DNA of 64,000 nt from Bogoriella caseilytica (GCF_003752405.1 NZ_RKHK01000001.1:1798001-1862000); one strand, 5' to 3'; shown: positions 7,108-17,157, numbered from the stretch's first letter. Notes: generated from the sequence alone by a model not told the origin. Translations and numbers: made by a program.

Positions 7108-8654
7108 ACCTCTCCCAGCGATTGCAGGCAGCACGTGCCCCGGGCGACCAGCCCCCATCGGCCGGAATCGGCCCGGACATCGAGGCCGGCGCCGCGGCCG
7201 ACCTGAGCCCAGTGGCCGAAGCGAGCCCTGCCCCGGTGCTGGGTCCGCCACCACCGGCTCCGCCGGAACCGGTCACGGGCCGCCGGACCCTGACTGCCCG
7301 CCAGAGCGCACCCGCCACCTCGCCACCGGCCACGGTGCAGGCCACGGCTACGCCGACAGCGGGGGCCGATGCGCTGACCCGGCTCAAGGATCGCGCAGCG
7401 AAGGCCCTGTTCGAGCGGATGGGGGCGCGCCTGAACGACCCCTCCCTGAGCGAGGAGCAGCTCCACGATCTGGTGCGCAGCGAGCTCAACCACGTGGTGG
7501 AAGGGGAGAAGGTGCCGCTGACTCCCGAGCAGCGCCAGCGCCTCATCAGCGAGGTGCAGGACGACGTGCTGGGCCACGGGCCGCTGGAACGGCTCCTGGC
7601 CGATCCCAGCGTCACCGAGATCATGGTCAACGGCCCGGACATGATCTACATCGAGCACAGCGGGAAGCTCACCCGCAGCGCAGCACGCTTCGCCTCCGAG
7701 GATCACCTGCGGCGCGTGATCGAACGAATCGTCTCGCGTGTGGGCCGCCGGATCGACGAGTCCTCCCCACTGGTGGATGCCCGCCTGGCCGACGGGTCGC
7801 GCGTGAACGCTGTGGTCCCGCCCCTGGCCTTCAACGGTTCCTCACTGACGATCCGCAAGTTCTCCAAGGATCCCTTTCAGGTCGACGATCTCATTCACTT
7901 CGGCACGCTCTCTCCAGAGATGGCCGAGCTGCTGCGGGCCTGCGTGCAGGCGCGGCTGAACATCATCGTCTCCGGCGGCACCGGCAGCGGGAAAACGACT
8001 CTGCTGAACGTGTTGTCCTCTTTCATCCCCGAAGGCGAGCGCATCGTGACCATCGAGGATGCGGTCGAGCTGCAACTGCAGCAGGAGCACGTGGTGCGCC
8101 TGGAGTCCCGCCCGCCCAACGTCGAGGGCAAGGGCGAGATCGGCATCCGTGACCTGGTGCGCAACTCCCTGCGCATGCGGCCTGATCGGATCGTGGTCGG
8201 GGAAGTCCGGGGCGGCGAGACGCTGGACATGCTCCAGGCGATGAACACCGGCCATGACGGCTCTCTGTCCACCGTGCACGCCAACTCACCCCGCGATGCC
8301 ATCGCGCGCCTGGAGACGCTGGTGCTCATGGCAGGGATGGACCTGCCCCTGCGCGCGATCCGGGAACAGATCGCCTCGGCCGTCGACGTCGTCGTCCAGC
8401 TCACCCGCCTGCGCGACGGCACCCGGCGAGTCACCGCCGTCACCGAGGTCCAGGGCATGGAGGGCCAGACCGTGACCTTGCAGGACGCCTTCCTCTTCGA
8501 CTATTCGGCAGGCGTGGACGCCGCCGGGCGGTTCCTGGGCAGGCCGCTCCCCACCGGGGTCCGCCCGCGCTTCACCGACCGCTTCGCCGAGCTCGGCATC
8601 AGCCTCTCCCCCCGGGTCTTCGGTACCGACCACTCACCCGGGGGGTTCCGGTGA
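7104..8654 (+). CDS. cpaF: CpaF/TadA secretion ATPase
   Basis: This 516-residue type II/IV secretion ATPase powers Flp pilus assembly. A Pro/Ala-rich N-terminal tail (about 90 residues) precedes the conserved region (DVLGHGPLERLLADPSVTEI near residue 155). Walker A GGTGSGKT is at about 291-298, followed by the Asp box and a Walker B region (DRIVVGEVRGGE) and the His box (GHDGSLSTVHANSP). All key motifs are intact. It overlaps cpaE and tadB by 4 bases each. Confidence 0.92.
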   Translation: MNLSQRLQAARAPGDQPPSAGIGPDIEAGAAADLSPVAEASPAPVLGPPPPAPPEPVTGRRTLTARQSAPATSPPATVQATATPTAGADALTRLKDRAAKALFERMGARLNDPSLSEEQLHDLVRSELNHVVEGEKVPLTPEQRQRLISEVQDDVLGHGPLERLLADPSVTEIMVNGPDMIYIEHSGKLTRSAARFASEDHLRRVIERIVSRVGRRIDESSPLVDARLADGSRVNAVVPPLAFNGSSLTIRKFSKDPFQVDDLIHFGTLSPEMAELLRACVQARLNIIVSGGTGSGKTTLLNVLSSFIPEGERIVTIEDAVELQLQQEHVVRLESRPPNVEGKGEIGIRDLVRNSLRMRPDRIVVGEVRGGETLDMLQAMNTGHDGSLSTVHANSPRDAIARLETLVLMAGMDLPLRAIREQIASAVDVVVQLTRLRDGTRRVTAVTEVQGMEGQTVTLQDAFLFDYSAGVDAAGRFLGRPLPTGVRPRFTDRFAELGISLSPRVFGTDHSPGGFR

Positions 8655-9592
8655 CCCCGATGGCGTCCGCGGCCGCCATGGGGATCACGGCCTGTGCGCT
8701 GGCCCTGTTCATCGGCGGCTACCTGCTCCTGAGCCCAGGCCCGGTGCGGGTGCCGCGTGATCGGCGTCGTCCTGCACATGAGGCCGGCCCCACGGTGCTG
8801 GCCAGCACCGCGACGGCGGCCACGGCGCTGGTCGGCCGTGCCTTGAGGTGGCGCGGCGCGCCCGGCGCCAGCGCCTTGGAGCAGGCCGGGATAAGAATGC
8901 GGTTGCAGGACTTCGTCTTCCTGGTGATGGTCACAGCCCTGGCCGCCGGTGCCCTCGGCCTGGTGGTCTCCGGCCCGCTGCTCGCGATCGTGCTGGCGCT
9001 CCTCGTACCCGTGGGAGCGAGGATCCTCCTCGTCATCCGGGCCAGCCGCCGCCGGACCGCTTTCGCCGATCAGCTCGACGACTCCCTGCAGCTCATGGCC
9101 AGCAGCCTCCGGGCCGGACACAGCCTGCTCCAGGCCATGGCCTCGGTCTCCCGCGAAGCCGAGGAACCCACCTCCGAGGAGTTCGCCCGGGTGATCAACG
9201 AGACTCGTGTGGGCCGGGAACTCGGTGAGGCCCTGGAGGAGACCGCCGCGCGCATGGGCAGCGAGGACTTCGTCTGGGTCACCCAGGCCATCGCCATCAA
9301 CCGTGAAGTGGGCGGGAACCTCGCCGAGGTTCTCGACGGCGTCGGCGAGACCATCCGGGAGCGCAACCAGATTCGCCGCCAGGTCAAGGCACTCGCCGCC
9401 GAGGGCAAGCTCTCGGCCTACGTCCTGATGGCCCTGCCCTTCGGGATCACGGCCTTCCTTTCCTGGGCCAACCCCCAGTACCTGGCCAGGTTCACGCAGA
9501 GCTTGGCCGGCTATGCCTTGATCGCCCTCTCCATCGTGCTGCTGATCGCCGGTGGGGTGTGGCTGCGCAAGGTCGTGAGCTTCAGGTTCTGA
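8651..9592 (+). CDS. tadB: TadB-like type II secretion F-family protein
   Basis: The 313-residue inner-membrane protein has the T2SSF domain (FADQLDDSLQLMASSLRAGHSLLQAM near residue 140, and the conserved block REVGGNLAEVLDGVGETIRER) with hydrophobic helices at each side. TadB and TadC form the platform for pilus assembly with CpaF. The start is GTG 8651, overlapping the cpaF stop. It is followed after 31 bases by tadC. Confidence 0.88.
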   Translation: MTPMASAAAMGITACALALFIGGYLLLSPGPVRVPRDRRRPAHEAGPTVLASTATAATALVGRALRWRGAPGASALEQAGIRMRLQDFVFLVMVTALAAGALGLVVSGPLLAIVLALLVPVGARILLVIRASRRRTAFADQLDDSLQLMASSLRAGHSLLQAMASVSREAEEPTSEEFARVINETRVGRELGEALEETAARMGSEDFVWVTQAIAINREVGGNLAEVLDGVGETIRERNQIRRQVKALAAEGKLSAYVLMALPFGITAFLSWANPQYLARFTQSLAGYALIALSIVLLIAGGVWLRKVVSFRF

Positions 9593-9623
9593 TGTTCCCG
9601 TTCCCGGCCGGAAGGAGGTCACG

Positions 9624-10517
9624 GTGCCACCGCTGATCATGATCGCCGTCGCGTTCGTCGCGATGGCACTGTGTGCGCTGACCTGGGCCGTCCTGGCCGG
9701 CCCCGACCGGGGGCGCGAGCGCACGCTGGACAATCTGCACCGCGGGCTGCACCAGCGCCCGGAGCAGAGCGCTTCGTCTGCTGAGGGTTCCGGCAGCGGG
9801 GTGCTGGCCGCGATCACGCGCCGCCTGACGCCCAGCGCCTCCCTCCGCCAACTGGAGCGCCTGCTCATGCGCGCCGGACGCCCTCCCGCCTGGCCGGTGG
9901 AGCGGCTGGCGGCAGCCAAGCTCCTCGGGGCCGGGGTGAGCGCCACGCTGAGCCTGTTGTTCATCAGCAGCGAGCCCCGACCGCTCACGGTGCTGGTCGG
10001 TGGTGGCGCGACCGTGGTGTGCTACTTCTTGCCCGAGTTGTTGCTGCACAGCCGCGGGCAGGAGCGCAGTCAGGAGATCGCTTTGGGGCTGGCCGACACC
10101 CTGGACCAGATGACGATCGCGGTCGAGGCCGGTCTCGGCTTCGATTCCGCCATGGCCCGGGCAGGGAAGAACGGCACGGGCCCTCTCGCCGAGGAGCTCA
10201 TCCGCACTCTGCAGGACATCCAGCTGGGCCAATCACGCCGCGAAGCCTATGAATCCCTCGCTCTGCGGACCGAGGTGCCCGATCTCCGCCGGTTCGTGCG
10301 CTCCCTCATCCAAGCCGATGCCTATGGCATTGCCGTGGCCGACGTGCTGCGCACCCAGGCCGCCGAGATGCGCGTCAAACGCCGTCAGCGCGCCGAGGAG
10401 AAGGCCATGCAGATCCCCGTCAAGGTCATCTTCCCGCTCATGATGTGCATTCTGCCCGTGCTGTTCATCGTGTTGCTCGGGCCGGCTGTCATGGACATCA
10501 TCGACGCCTTCGGTTAG
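9624..10517 (+). CDS. tadC: TadC-like type II secretion F-family protein
   Basis: The 297-residue product has the same architecture as TadB: N-terminal helix, paired central helices, a cytoplasmic T2SSF domain (LADTLDQMTIAVEAGLGFDSAM) and two C-terminal helices. GTG 9624 is chosen because AAGGAGGT lies just upstream. It ends the Tad operon and is followed by a bidirectional hairpin. No gene for a prepilin peptidase or further minor components follows, so TadV must be encoded elsewhere. Confidence 0.88.
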   Translation: MPPLIMIAVAFVAMALCALTWAVLAGPDRGRERTLDNLHRGLHQRPEQSASSAEGSGSGVLAAITRRLTPSASLRQLERLLMRAGRPPAWPVERLAAAKLLGAGVSATLSLLFISSEPRPLTVLVGGGATVVCYFLPELLLHSRGQERSQEIALGLADTLDQMTIAVEAGLGFDSAMARAGKNGTGPLAEELIRTLQDIQLGQSRREAYESLALRTEVPDLRRFVRSLIQADAYGIAVADVLRTQAAEMRVKRRQRAEEKAMQIPVKVIFPLMMCILPVLFIVLLGPAVMDIIDAFG

Positions 10518-10551
10518 CGCGCCGTGGGCACCGGTTCCGGTGCCGGCGCGC
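10517..10551. terminator. Bidirectional hairpin between convergent tadC and rlmB
   Basis: The outer stem GCGCGCC/GGCGCGC (7 bp) and inner stem GGCACCGG/CCGGTGCC (8 bp) are separated by a 3-nt bulge (GTG), with a TT apex. The hairpin sits directly after the tadC stop and before the rlmB stop. It has no U-tract, as is common in high-GC actinobacteria. Confidence 0.6.
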
Positions 10552-10563
10552 CCCGCCTCCGCC

Positions 10564-11610
10564 CTACGCCTGTGCTCGGAGGCGGTCCACCTCGTAGAGC
10601 GCGATGCCGGTGGCCACTGCGGCGTTCAAGGACTCCACGTCCGAGGCGATCGGGATCGAAGCGATCACGTCACAGCTCTCGCGCACGAGCCGGGAGAGCC
10701 CCTTGCCCTCCGCGCCGGTGACCAGCACCAGCGGCTCAGTGGCCACCTGCAGGTCGCGGACCGGCACTTCGCCGCCGCCGTCGAGGCCGACCACGAAGCA
10801 ACCGGCCTCCTTCAGCGCTTCGAGGGAACGCACCAGGTTCGTCACCCGCGCCACCGGTACCCGCGCCGCAGCGCCGGCCGAGACCTTCCAGGCCGTGGCC
10901 CCCACGCCCGCAGAGCGGCGCTCGGGTACGACGACGCCGTGTGCGCCGAAGGCACCGCCGCTGCGCAGTACCGCGCCGAGGTTGTGCGGGTCGGTCACCT
11001 GGTCCAGCGCGATGATCAGCGGCGGGCGGCCACTGCGTTCGGCCGCCTCGAGCAGGTCTTCGATGTCGCGGTAGTCGTAGGGCGGGACCTCGATGGCCAC
11101 ACCCTGGTGGACGGCGTTCTCGGTGAGCACGTCCAGGTCGGTGCGTGAGATCTCGATCAGCGGCGCACCCAGCGCGGTGGCGGTACGTACCACCTCGGAG
11201 AGGCGCTCGTCGGTGGGCTTGCCCCCCGAGAGCAGCACCCGGCGCAGCGGGACGCCCGCGCGCACGGCTTCGGTGACCGGATTGCGCCCGGCGATCAGGT
11301 CCGAGCCGGCTTCGATCCCGGCGGCGGCGCGAATGCGGCGCACCTTCGCCTCGGAGATCGGCGCGCCCGAGCTGCGTGCCCCGCTCCCTGCCCGTGGCCC
11401 GGTCTCGGCAGCAGTGCGCCCACCCGCAGCCTTGCGCTTCTCGGCGGCCGCCTTCTTCTTGGCTGCCGGGTGGTAGTCACGCTCCTCGGCCTTGGGTGTG
11501 GGGCCCTTGCCCTCGAGCCCGCGGCGGCGCTGGCCACCCGAGCCCACCTGCATGCCCTTCTTCGATCCTGGTTTGCGCACCGCTCCGCGGCGCTGTGAGT
11601 TCCCGGCCAT
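10564..11610 (-). CDS. rlmB: 23S rRNA (guanosine-2'-O-)-methyltransferase RlmB, TrmH family
   Basis: The 348-residue SPOUT methyltransferase modifies a guanosine of 23S rRNA. The N-terminal 95 residues are a Lys/Arg-rich unstructured extension, common in actinobacterial members. Then come the substrate-binding domain (DLIAGRNPVTEAVRAGVPLRRVLL) and the knotted catalytic domain with ALDQVTDPHNLGAVLRSGGAF, LVTGAEGKGLS and SLNAAVATGIALYE. ATG 11610 has AAGGAG upstream. It lies 19 bases after cysS in the same direction, a widely conserved cysS-rlmB pair. Confidence 0.92.
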   Translation of the reverse strand: MAGNSQRRGAVRKPGSKKGMQVGSGGQRRRGLEGKGPTPKAEERDYHPAAKKKAAAEKRKAAGGRTAAETGPRAGSGARSSGAPISEAKVRRIRAAAGIEAGSDLIAGRNPVTEAVRAGVPLRRVLLSGGKPTDERLSEVVRTATALGAPLIEISRTDLDVLTENAVHQGVAIEVPPYDYRDIEDLLEAAERSGRPPLIIALDQVTDPHNLGAVLRSGGAFGAHGVVVPERRSAGVGATAWKVSAGAAARVPVARVTNLVRSLEALKEAGCFVVGLDGGGEVPVRDLQVATEPLVLVTGAEGKGLSRLVRESCDVIASIPIASDVESLNAAVATGIALYEVDRLRAQA

Positions 11611-11629
11611 CAGCCTGCTCCTTCTTCCA

Positions 11630-13081
11630 TCAGCTGGGCCCTCCCAGGCTCCAGCGTGCGCCGGCGGGGGAGTCCTCGACGACGATTCCGGCTGTGGTCA
11701 GCCGGTCGCGCAGAGCGTCCGCGCGGGCAAAGTCCTTGGCGGCGCGTGCTTCGGCACGCTCGGCGAGCGCTGCCTGCACCAGGGCATCCAGGGCCTGACG
11801 TTCCCGGCCGCTGCCTGTGCCGCTACCCCCCACGGTCTCACGCCATGGCTCGGCGAGGGGATCCAGTCCCAGGACGTCGAGCATGGCACGCACCTGGAGC
11901 TGAGCGCTGCGCACGGCCGCGCCGTCGCCTTCGGCGAGGGCGTTGTTGCCGAGGCGGACCTGCTCGTGAATGGCCGCGAGGGCGACCGAGACGTTCAGGT
12001 CGTCGTCCATCGCGGCCACGAAGGCCTCGGGCAGGTCTGCGGGGCCGAGCGCCGCGATCTCGGCGGCGTCCACCTCTCCCTGCTCGGCAGCACGCTGCAC
12101 AAAACCGCTCAGGCGTTGCCAGACGGCGGCGGCCTCGGCGGCGGTGGTGTCGGTGTACTCGATGGTGGAGCGGTAGTGCACGGTACCCAGCGCGTAGCGC
12201 AGCACCGGTGAGGGTACGGAGCCCAGGAGGTGGGCGACCTGGAGGGAGTTGCCGAGCGACTTGCTCATCTTCTCCCCGCCGGTGGTCACCCAGGCGTTGT
12301 GCAGCCAGTGCCGGGCGAAGCCGTACCCGGCCGCGTGGGACTGCGCCTGCTCGTTCTCGTGGTGGGGGAAACGCAGATCCAGCCCTCCGGCGTGGATGTC
12401 GAAGCTCTCGCCCAGGTACCTGCGCGCCATCGCCGAGCACTCCAGATGCCACCCTGGCCGGGCCGTGCCCCACGGGGTGGGCCACGAGGCGGTCTCCGGC
12501 TCACCGGGACGGGGCGCCTTCCAGAGCGCGAAGTCGCGCGGGTCGCGCTTGTCACCGCCCGCCCCGGCTGCGGCTTCGTCCTCGGGCGCCATGTTCTCCA
12601 GCGCCTGGCGGGTGAGTGAGCCGTAGGAGTCGAGCGAACGTACATCGAAGTAGACGTTGCCCGACTGTCCGGCGTAGGCATGCCCGCGGGCGACCAGGAG
12701 TTCCACCAGGGCGATCATCTCGGGGATGTGACCGGTGGCGCGCGGCTCGTAGCTGGGGCGCAGCACCCCGAGGGCGTCGTAGGCGGCGGTGAACTCCTGC
12801 TCGAAGCGGTAGGCCCAGGCCCACCAGGGAGCTCCGGCTTCGGCGGACTTGGCCAGGATCTTGTCGTCGATGTCCGTGACGTTGCGGATCATCGTGACGT
12901 CCTGCCCGCAGCGGCGGAGCCAGCGCACCAGCACGTCGAAGGCGACGGCGGCGCGGACGTGCCCGATGTGGGGCGAGCCCTGCACGGTGGCCCCACACAG
13001 ATAGATCCCCACCTTGCCAGCGTCGAGTGGCACGAAGGCCCGCAGTGACCGGGTCGCGGAGTCGTACAGGTGGAGATTCAC
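11630..13081 (-). CDS. cysS: Cysteine--tRNA ligase
   Basis: This 483-residue class I synthetase charges tRNA-Cys. The zinc ligand Cys29 and the HIGH motif (38-41) open the protein, and [13 protein letters not shown] gives the KMSKS loop near residue 270. The tRNA-binding C-terminal helical domain ([24 protein letters not shown]) is present. The length is normal for CysS and distinguishes it from the shorter mycothiol ligase MshC. The start is GTG 13081, 6 nt after a TACCCT box, so translation is probably leaderless. It forms an operon with rlmB. Confidence 0.95.
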   Translation of the reverse strand: MNLHLYDSATRSLRAFVPLDAGKVGIYLCGATVQGSPHIGHVRAAVAFDVLVRWLRRCGQDVTMIRNVTDIDDKILAKSAEAGAPWWAWAYRFEQEFTAAYDALGVLRPSYEPRATGHIPEMIALVELLVARGHAYAGQSGNVYFDVRSLDSYGSLTRQALENMAPEDEAAAGAGGDKRDPRDFALWKAPRPGEPETASWPTPWGTARPGWHLECSAMARRYLGESFDIHAGGLDLRFPHHENEQAQSHAAGYGFARHWLHNAWVTTGGEKMSKSLGNSLQVAHLLGSVPSPVLRYALGTVHYRSTIEYTDTTAAEAAAVWQRLSGFVQRAAEQGEVDAAEIAALGPADLPEAFVAAMDDDLNVSVALAAIHEQVRLGNNALAEGDGAAVRSAQLQVRAMLDVLGLDPLAEPWRETVGGSGTGSGRERQALDALVQAALAERAEARAAKDFARADALRDRLTTAGIVVEDSPAGARWSLGGPS

Positions 13082-13093
13082 CCGGTCAGGGTA
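13082..13093 (-). promoter_or_regulatory. -10 box of cysS, leaderless start
   Basis: TACCCT on the minus strand (13093-13088) lies exactly 6 nt before the GTG start codon of cysS. There is no Shine-Dalgarno sequence in the gap. Confidence 0.5.
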
Positions 13094-13103
13094 CCGGCGC
13101 GCC

Positions 13104-14348
13104 TCAGTCCTCGATCGCCGGCATGGAGAGCGTCTCGCGGTCGAGGAAGGCGCGTTCGTCCGGGCGGTGCTTGAGCACGGTCTCCACGTAGTGCTCCACG
13201 GCCTCCATCATCGGCACGTTGCGTTCCTCCTGCTCCGCCAGGAACCAGCGGTGCTCGAGCACCTCGTGGAAGATCTCGGCCGGCTCGAGCTTGCGGCGCA
13301 GTTCGCGCGGCACGCCCTTGACCGTCGGGTTGAAGACCTCGTCCATCCAGTCATGGGCCACCAGCACGGGGTCGTCCTCCTGCCGGTCGGTCTCGGCGCG
13401 GTAGGCCTCGAGGTCGTTGAGCATGCGCCGTGCCTGGTTCTCCTGGACGTCCAGCCCGGTCCAGCGCATGATCTGGCGGTGGTAGTGCCCGGCGTCCACC
13501 ACCTTGGGCTGCAGCGAGACGGTGGTGCCCCCGATGTCGGTGGTCATGGTCAGCTCACCGACATCGAAGCCCAGGGCGTTGAGCCGGTTGATCCGCTCGG
13601 TCACCCGCCAGCGCTCGGAGGTCTTGAACAGCTCGACGTCCGTGAGTTCGCGCCAGAGTGACTCGTAGCGCTCCACGATCGTGTTGCCGACCTCGACGAC
13701 GTCGACGTCCTCGTCCAGTACCTCACCGGCCTGGAGGTCCATGAGTTCACCGATGATGTTGGTGCGGGCCAGGTCGACGTCGTAGTTGCGCTGCCCCGGG
13801 GTGAGGGTGGGGTGGAGCTCGCCGGTCTCGGCGTCCACCAGGTAGGCGGCGAAGGCCCCGGCGTCGCGGCGGAACAGGGTGTTCGACAGCGAGACATCGC
13901 CCCAGTAGAAGCCGAGCAGGTGCAGGCGCACCAGCAGGACCGACAGCGCGTCGATCAGCCGCGAGGCGGTCTCGGGGCGCATGTACTGCGAGAAGAGCGC
14001 GCGGTAGGGCAGTGAGTACTGCAGGTGCTCAGTCACCAGCACCGAGTTGAGTTCCTCGCCGTCGGGGGATCGCCGGCCGGTGATCACGGCCAGGGGAGTC
14101 ACCGAGGGCGCCTCGAGGCGGCGCAGCGATCGCAGCAGCTCGTACTCGCGGTAGGCCACGGACTCGCCGATCTCCTTGACGGCGATCACACGCCCGGAGA
14201 GCTTGACGAAGCGAACGATATGGCGGGAGATACCGCGCGGCAGTGCGGCGAGGACCTCGCCGGGCCACTCCTCCAGGGGCACCTCCCAGGGGAGGTCCAG
14301 CAGCGCCGGGTCAACCTTGGCGGCGGTGATCTGAAGGGAGGCAGGCAT
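13104..14348 (-). CDS. DUF4032 protein with a kinase-like fold
   Basis: The 414-residue product matches the actinobacterial DUF4032 family. The N-terminal half looks like a lipopolysaccharide-kinase-type fold: [15 protein letters not shown] supplies a possible nucleotide-binding Lys, and [21 protein letters not shown] resembles a catalytic loop with Asp and Asn. The C-terminal half has the DUF4032 signature, including [24 protein letters not shown] and an [10 protein letters not shown] block. The substrate is unknown. The gene is upstream of cysS on the same strand, 22 bases apart, but cysS seems to have its own promoter. Confidence 0.8.
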   Translation of the reverse strand: MPASLQITAAKVDPALLDLPWEVPLEEWPGEVLAALPRGISRHIVRFVKLSGRVIAVKEIGESVAYREYELLRSLRRLEAPSVTPLAVITGRRSPDGEELNSVLVTEHLQYSLPYRALFSQYMRPETASRLIDALSVLLVRLHLLGFYWGDVSLSNTLFRRDAGAFAAYLVDAETGELHPTLTPGQRNYDVDLARTNIIGELMDLQAGEVLDEDVDVVEVGNTIVERYESLWRELTDVELFKTSERWRVTERINRLNALGFDVGELTMTTDIGGTTVSLQPKVVDAGHYHRQIMRWTGLDVQENQARRMLNDLEAYRAETDRQEDDPVLVAHDWMDEVFNPTVKGVPRELRRKLEPAEIFHEVLEHRWFLAEQEERNVPMMEAVEHYVETVLKHRPDERAFLDRETLSMPAIED

Positions 14349-14545
14349 GCGGGAAGTCTCTCAGCAATCGGTGCGCGGTGTGGTGGGGAAGGAGTGGGTC
14401 AGAACCCTGACCGACAGTGTGACGTGAACAAGAATGTCGGAGAGTTGTGCTGGTGTTCCGGATAGGGAGCATCCTGGCATGTCGCCTTGACCACATATTC
14501 TTCGGGAACGTGGATCTCGAGCATGCGCTCCGCCACCATGAATTC

Positions 14546-14863
14546 ATGCATCAGACAATCAGTAAGATCATGAAAGCTGCCGTTGTTCCTGTGGCCGCGG
14601 GCCTGCTACTCGCCGGTTGCGGTGGCGCGGTCGTCGAGCAGGGTGAGGTGGAAGCCCAGGTCGCCGACCAGCTTGAGCAGATGGTCGGTCAGCGCCCGAA
14701 CGTCGATTGTCCTGGCGATCTCGAGGCCGAGGTCGGCGCCACCATGGATTGCGTGCTCTCCGAGGACGGGCACCCCGACGAGTATCTGGTCAGCCTGACC
14801 GTCACCTCTGTCGAGGACGGTGTCGCCTCGTGGGACTTCCAGGTCGCTGACGAACCGATGTGA
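14546..14863 (+). CDS. DUF4333-type small lipoprotein
   Basis: The 105-residue product has a signal peptide ending in the lipobox LLAG-C (cysteine at residue 25), so it should be lipid-anchored outside the membrane. The rest (VADQLEQMVGQRPNVDCPGDL... GATMDCVL) matches the DUF4333 fold, with two cysteines that probably form a disulfide. The start is uncertain: ATG 14546 gives a 25-residue signal peptide, ATG 14570 a 17-residue one, and neither has a clear ribosome site. It is followed by a strong terminator. Confidence 0.75.
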   Translation: MHQTISKIMKAAVVPVAAGLLLAGCGGAVVEQGEVEAQVADQLEQMVGQRPNVDCPGDLEAEVGATMDCVLSEDGHPDEYLVSLTVTSVEDGVASWDFQVADEPM

Positions 14864-14890
14864 TCGGTCGCTAGCTTCACCTCACAGGCA

Positions 14891-14926
14891 AAACAGGGCG
14901 GGATCCGGATGGATCCCGCCCTGTTT
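14891..14926. terminator. Perfect 16-bp terminator hairpin
   Basis: AAACAGGGCGGGATCC (14891-14906) pairs perfectly with 14911-14926 around a GGAT loop. The A-tract before and T-tract after make it a bidirectional intrinsic terminator for the DUF4333 gene and the convergent ugpC gene. Confidence 0.88.
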
Positions 14927-14939
14927 CATGTGGCCGTGG

Positions 14940-16061
14940 TCAGGACGGCAGTCGCTCTCCGGTGGTGTGGGAGAACACGTGCTGTTCGCCCTCGCGGATC
15001 GTGACGTGGATGGTGTCGCCCTTCATCGGGGTGCGACGGGGGTCGACACGCACGATGATCTGGTCGGCGTCCTCACCGGAGCCGAGGTCGGCGTCAGCTA
15101 CCTCGCCGGCGAGGCTGCCGTAGACGAAGGCGTCCGAGCCGAGCTCCTCCACCAGGTTCACCTTCACGGGGATGCCGTTGCCGCCCTCGCTGGTGGGCTC
15201 GAGAGCCTCAGGGCGGAAGCCCAGGGTGATCTGGTTGTCGTTCTCGTCGGTCAGGGCATTCATGGTGGCCCGGGAGAGTGGCACGCGCGCCGAACCGAGC
15301 ACGGCCTGGTCGCCCTCGAGCTTGAAGGTGCCGAGGTTCATGGCCGGGGAGCCGATGAAGCCGGCGACGAAGACGTTCTGCGGGGTCTCGTACATCTCGC
15401 GAGGGGTGCCGACCTGCTGAAGCAGACCATCCTTGAGCACCGCGATGCGGTCACCCATGGTCAGTGCCTCGGTCTGGTCGTGGGTCACGTAGACGGTGGT
15501 GACGCCCAGGCGGCGCTGCAGCGACGCGATCTGGGTACGCGTCTGCACACGCAGCTTGGCGTCCAGGTTCGACAGCGGCTCGTCCATGAGGAACACCGAG
15601 GGCTGACGCACGATGGCACGGCCCATGGCCACGCGCTGACGCTGACCACCCGAGAGTGCCTTGGGCTTGCGGTCGAGGTACTCGGTGAGGTCGAGGATCT
15701 TCGCTGCCTCTTCGACCCGCTGACGGATCTCGGACTTCGGAGTGCCGGCGATCTTCAGGGCGAAGCCCATGTTGTCGGCCACCGACATGTGCGGGTAGAG
15801 GGCGTAGTTCTGGAACACCATCGCGATGTCCCGGTCCTTGGGCTGGACGTCGGTGACGTCGCGGTCACCGATCAGGATGCGGCCGGCGTTGACGTCCTCC
15901 AGGCCGGCGAGCATCCGCAGCGAGGTGGACTTACCGCAACCGGAGGGGCCGACGAGCACGAGAAACTCGCCGTCGGCGACGTCCAGGTTGAGTTCGTTCA
16001 CCGCGGGGCGTTCCTGCCCCGGGTAGACGCGTGTAGCGGCGTCGAAAGTTACTGATGCCAT
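14940..16061 (-). CDS. ugpC: Sugar ABC transporter ATP-binding protein, UgpC/MsiK type
   Basis: The 373-residue ATPase has Walker A GPSGCGKST (about 39-47), Q-loop FQNYALYPHMSV, signature LSGGQRQRVAMGRA, Walker B VFLMDEPLSNLD and the H-loop THDQTEA, followed by the regulatory TOBE-type domain of the MalK/UgpC group (from about residue 235). It stands alone, without permeases or binding protein. In actinobacteria such orphan ATPases (MsiK) serve several carbohydrate importers; the permease pair at 55.9-57.8 kb in this window lacks an ATPase and is a likely client. GAAGGGA lies upstream of the ATG. Confidence 0.92.
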   Translation of the reverse strand: MASVTFDAATRVYPGQERPAVNELNLDVADGEFLVLVGPSGCGKSTSLRMLAGLEDVNAGRILIGDRDVTDVQPKDRDIAMVFQNYALYPHMSVADNMGFALKIAGTPKSEIRQRVEEAAKILDLTEYLDRKPKALSGGQRQRVAMGRAIVRQPSVFLMDEPLSNLDAKLRVQTRTQIASLQRRLGVTTVYVTHDQTEALTMGDRIAVLKDGLLQQVGTPREMYETPQNVFVAGFIGSPAMNLGTFKLEGDQAVLGSARVPLSRATMNALTDENDNQITLGFRPEALEPTSEGGNGIPVKVNLVEELGSDAFVYGSLAGEVADADLGSGEDADQIIVRVDPRRTPMKGDTIHVTIREGEQHVFSHTTGERLPS

Positions 16062-16329
16062 GGTTCTGCAATCCCTTCACCGGCAGGTACGTGCCGGACG
16101 ATCCGTTGTGAAAGGTGCCAGGGGCGTGTCCGCACTGACACAGCCGCTTGCGACGAGTTCATTCCGTACCGTGATCCACGGTGTGGAACGGGCCCGCTAC
16201 TAGCTGCCGTGAGAATAGTGCCACACTTTCGGCGGCTCGGGTATCGCGGGCGCCCTGACCGGATCCTTGCTCGAGTTTACTGCGGCTTGAACCCAAGGTG
16301 TGGTGCCCATGGTGAGGAGCGGGTGCCTG
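16062..16329. other. Intergenic region upstream of ugpC
   Basis: This 268-bp gap separates the ugpC start from the otsB stop. On the minus strand a TATTCT (complement of 16213-16218) could be the ugpC -10, giving a leader of about 145 nt. The leader contains CCGGCA-GGTACG-TGCCGG near the start codon and CCGTG-ATC-CACGG near 16172, either of which could be an operator or leader hairpin. No known riboswitch is recognisable. Confidence 0.4.
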
Positions 16330-17157
16330 CTACGACCCGGCGCGCAGCAGCTCGAGCAGCCGGTGGAGCACTACGGTGATCTCCGCGGGGGTGTCCACCC
16401 GGTAGGCGGCGCCTGTGTCGCCGTCACCGACCTTGATGGAGACGTCACCGCGCCCGGAATCCAGGGTTGCGAAGGCGTACTCATCGGTGGTGTCGTCGCC
16501 CGCGTAGAGCACGGCCTCGGCCCCGAGCTGCTCGCGCAGGCGCAGGAGCGCATCTCCCTTCGTCACGTGGAGGACGGACATCTCCACCACGTCCTTGCCC
16601 ACCACGGTGTGCACCCCGTCCAGGGCGGCGGGACCGGCGGTCGTGGCCTCGGTGACCTCCACGCCGCGGGTGCCGGCGGTTCGGGTGTGCAGCACCACCG
16701 CAGCGGGCTTGCGCTGCACCCATGCGCCCTCGACGCCGTCGGCGATCTCCTCGGTCCGGCGGCTCAACTCGGCGAGCAGCACGCGCTGATCCTCGTCGAG
16801 CTCCAGCGGGTCGATGACGGCCGCCTCGGGCGATCCCTCCTCCGAGACTCGCGCCCACTGCGCACCGTGCGACCCGATGATGCGGGTGCCGGCGGGCACC
16901 CCGGACCGGCCGGCAAGGTCCTCGGCGTCCCGCCCGGAGACCAGCACCACCTCCACGCCCTCGACCGTCGCGATCTGCGCGAGCGCGGCCACCGAGTCCG
17001 GCAGCGGCGCCGAGGCGGTGGGGTCATCGATCAGGGGGGCGAGCACGCCGTCGAAGTCGAGAGCGACCAGCACGGGCCGGTGGCTACTGAAGTCCACCAG
17101 TGCGCGATCCAGCTGGTGGTGCACCGCGGCCAGGAACCTCGGCTGTACATCGTTCAT
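16330..17157 (-). CDS. otsB: Trehalose-6-phosphate phosphatase
   Basis: The 275-residue HAD-superfamily enzyme removes phosphate from trehalose-6-phosphate. HAD motif I is LDFDGVLAPL (nucleophile Asp near 35), motif II is VVLVSGR, and motif IV is LYAGDDTTDEYAF. The OtsB-specific cap includes SHGAQW and the block GKDVVEMSVLHVTKGDALL. The start overlaps the otsA stop by 4 bases, so the pair is co-translated as the classical OtsA/OtsB trehalose pathway for osmotic and stress protection. Confidence 0.93.
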   Translation of the reverse strand: MNDVQPRFLAAVHHQLDRALVDFSSHRPVLVALDFDGVLAPLIDDPTASAPLPDSVAALAQIATVEGVEVVLVSGRDAEDLAGRSGVPAGTRIIGSHGAQWARVSEEGSPEAAVIDPLELDEDQRVLLAELSRRTEEIADGVEGAWVQRKPAAVVLHTRTAGTRGVEVTEATTAGPAALDGVHTVVGKDVVEMSVLHVTKGDALLRLREQLGAEAVLYAGDDTTDEYAFATLDSGRGDVSIKVGDGDTGAAYRVDTPAEITVVLHRLLELLRAGS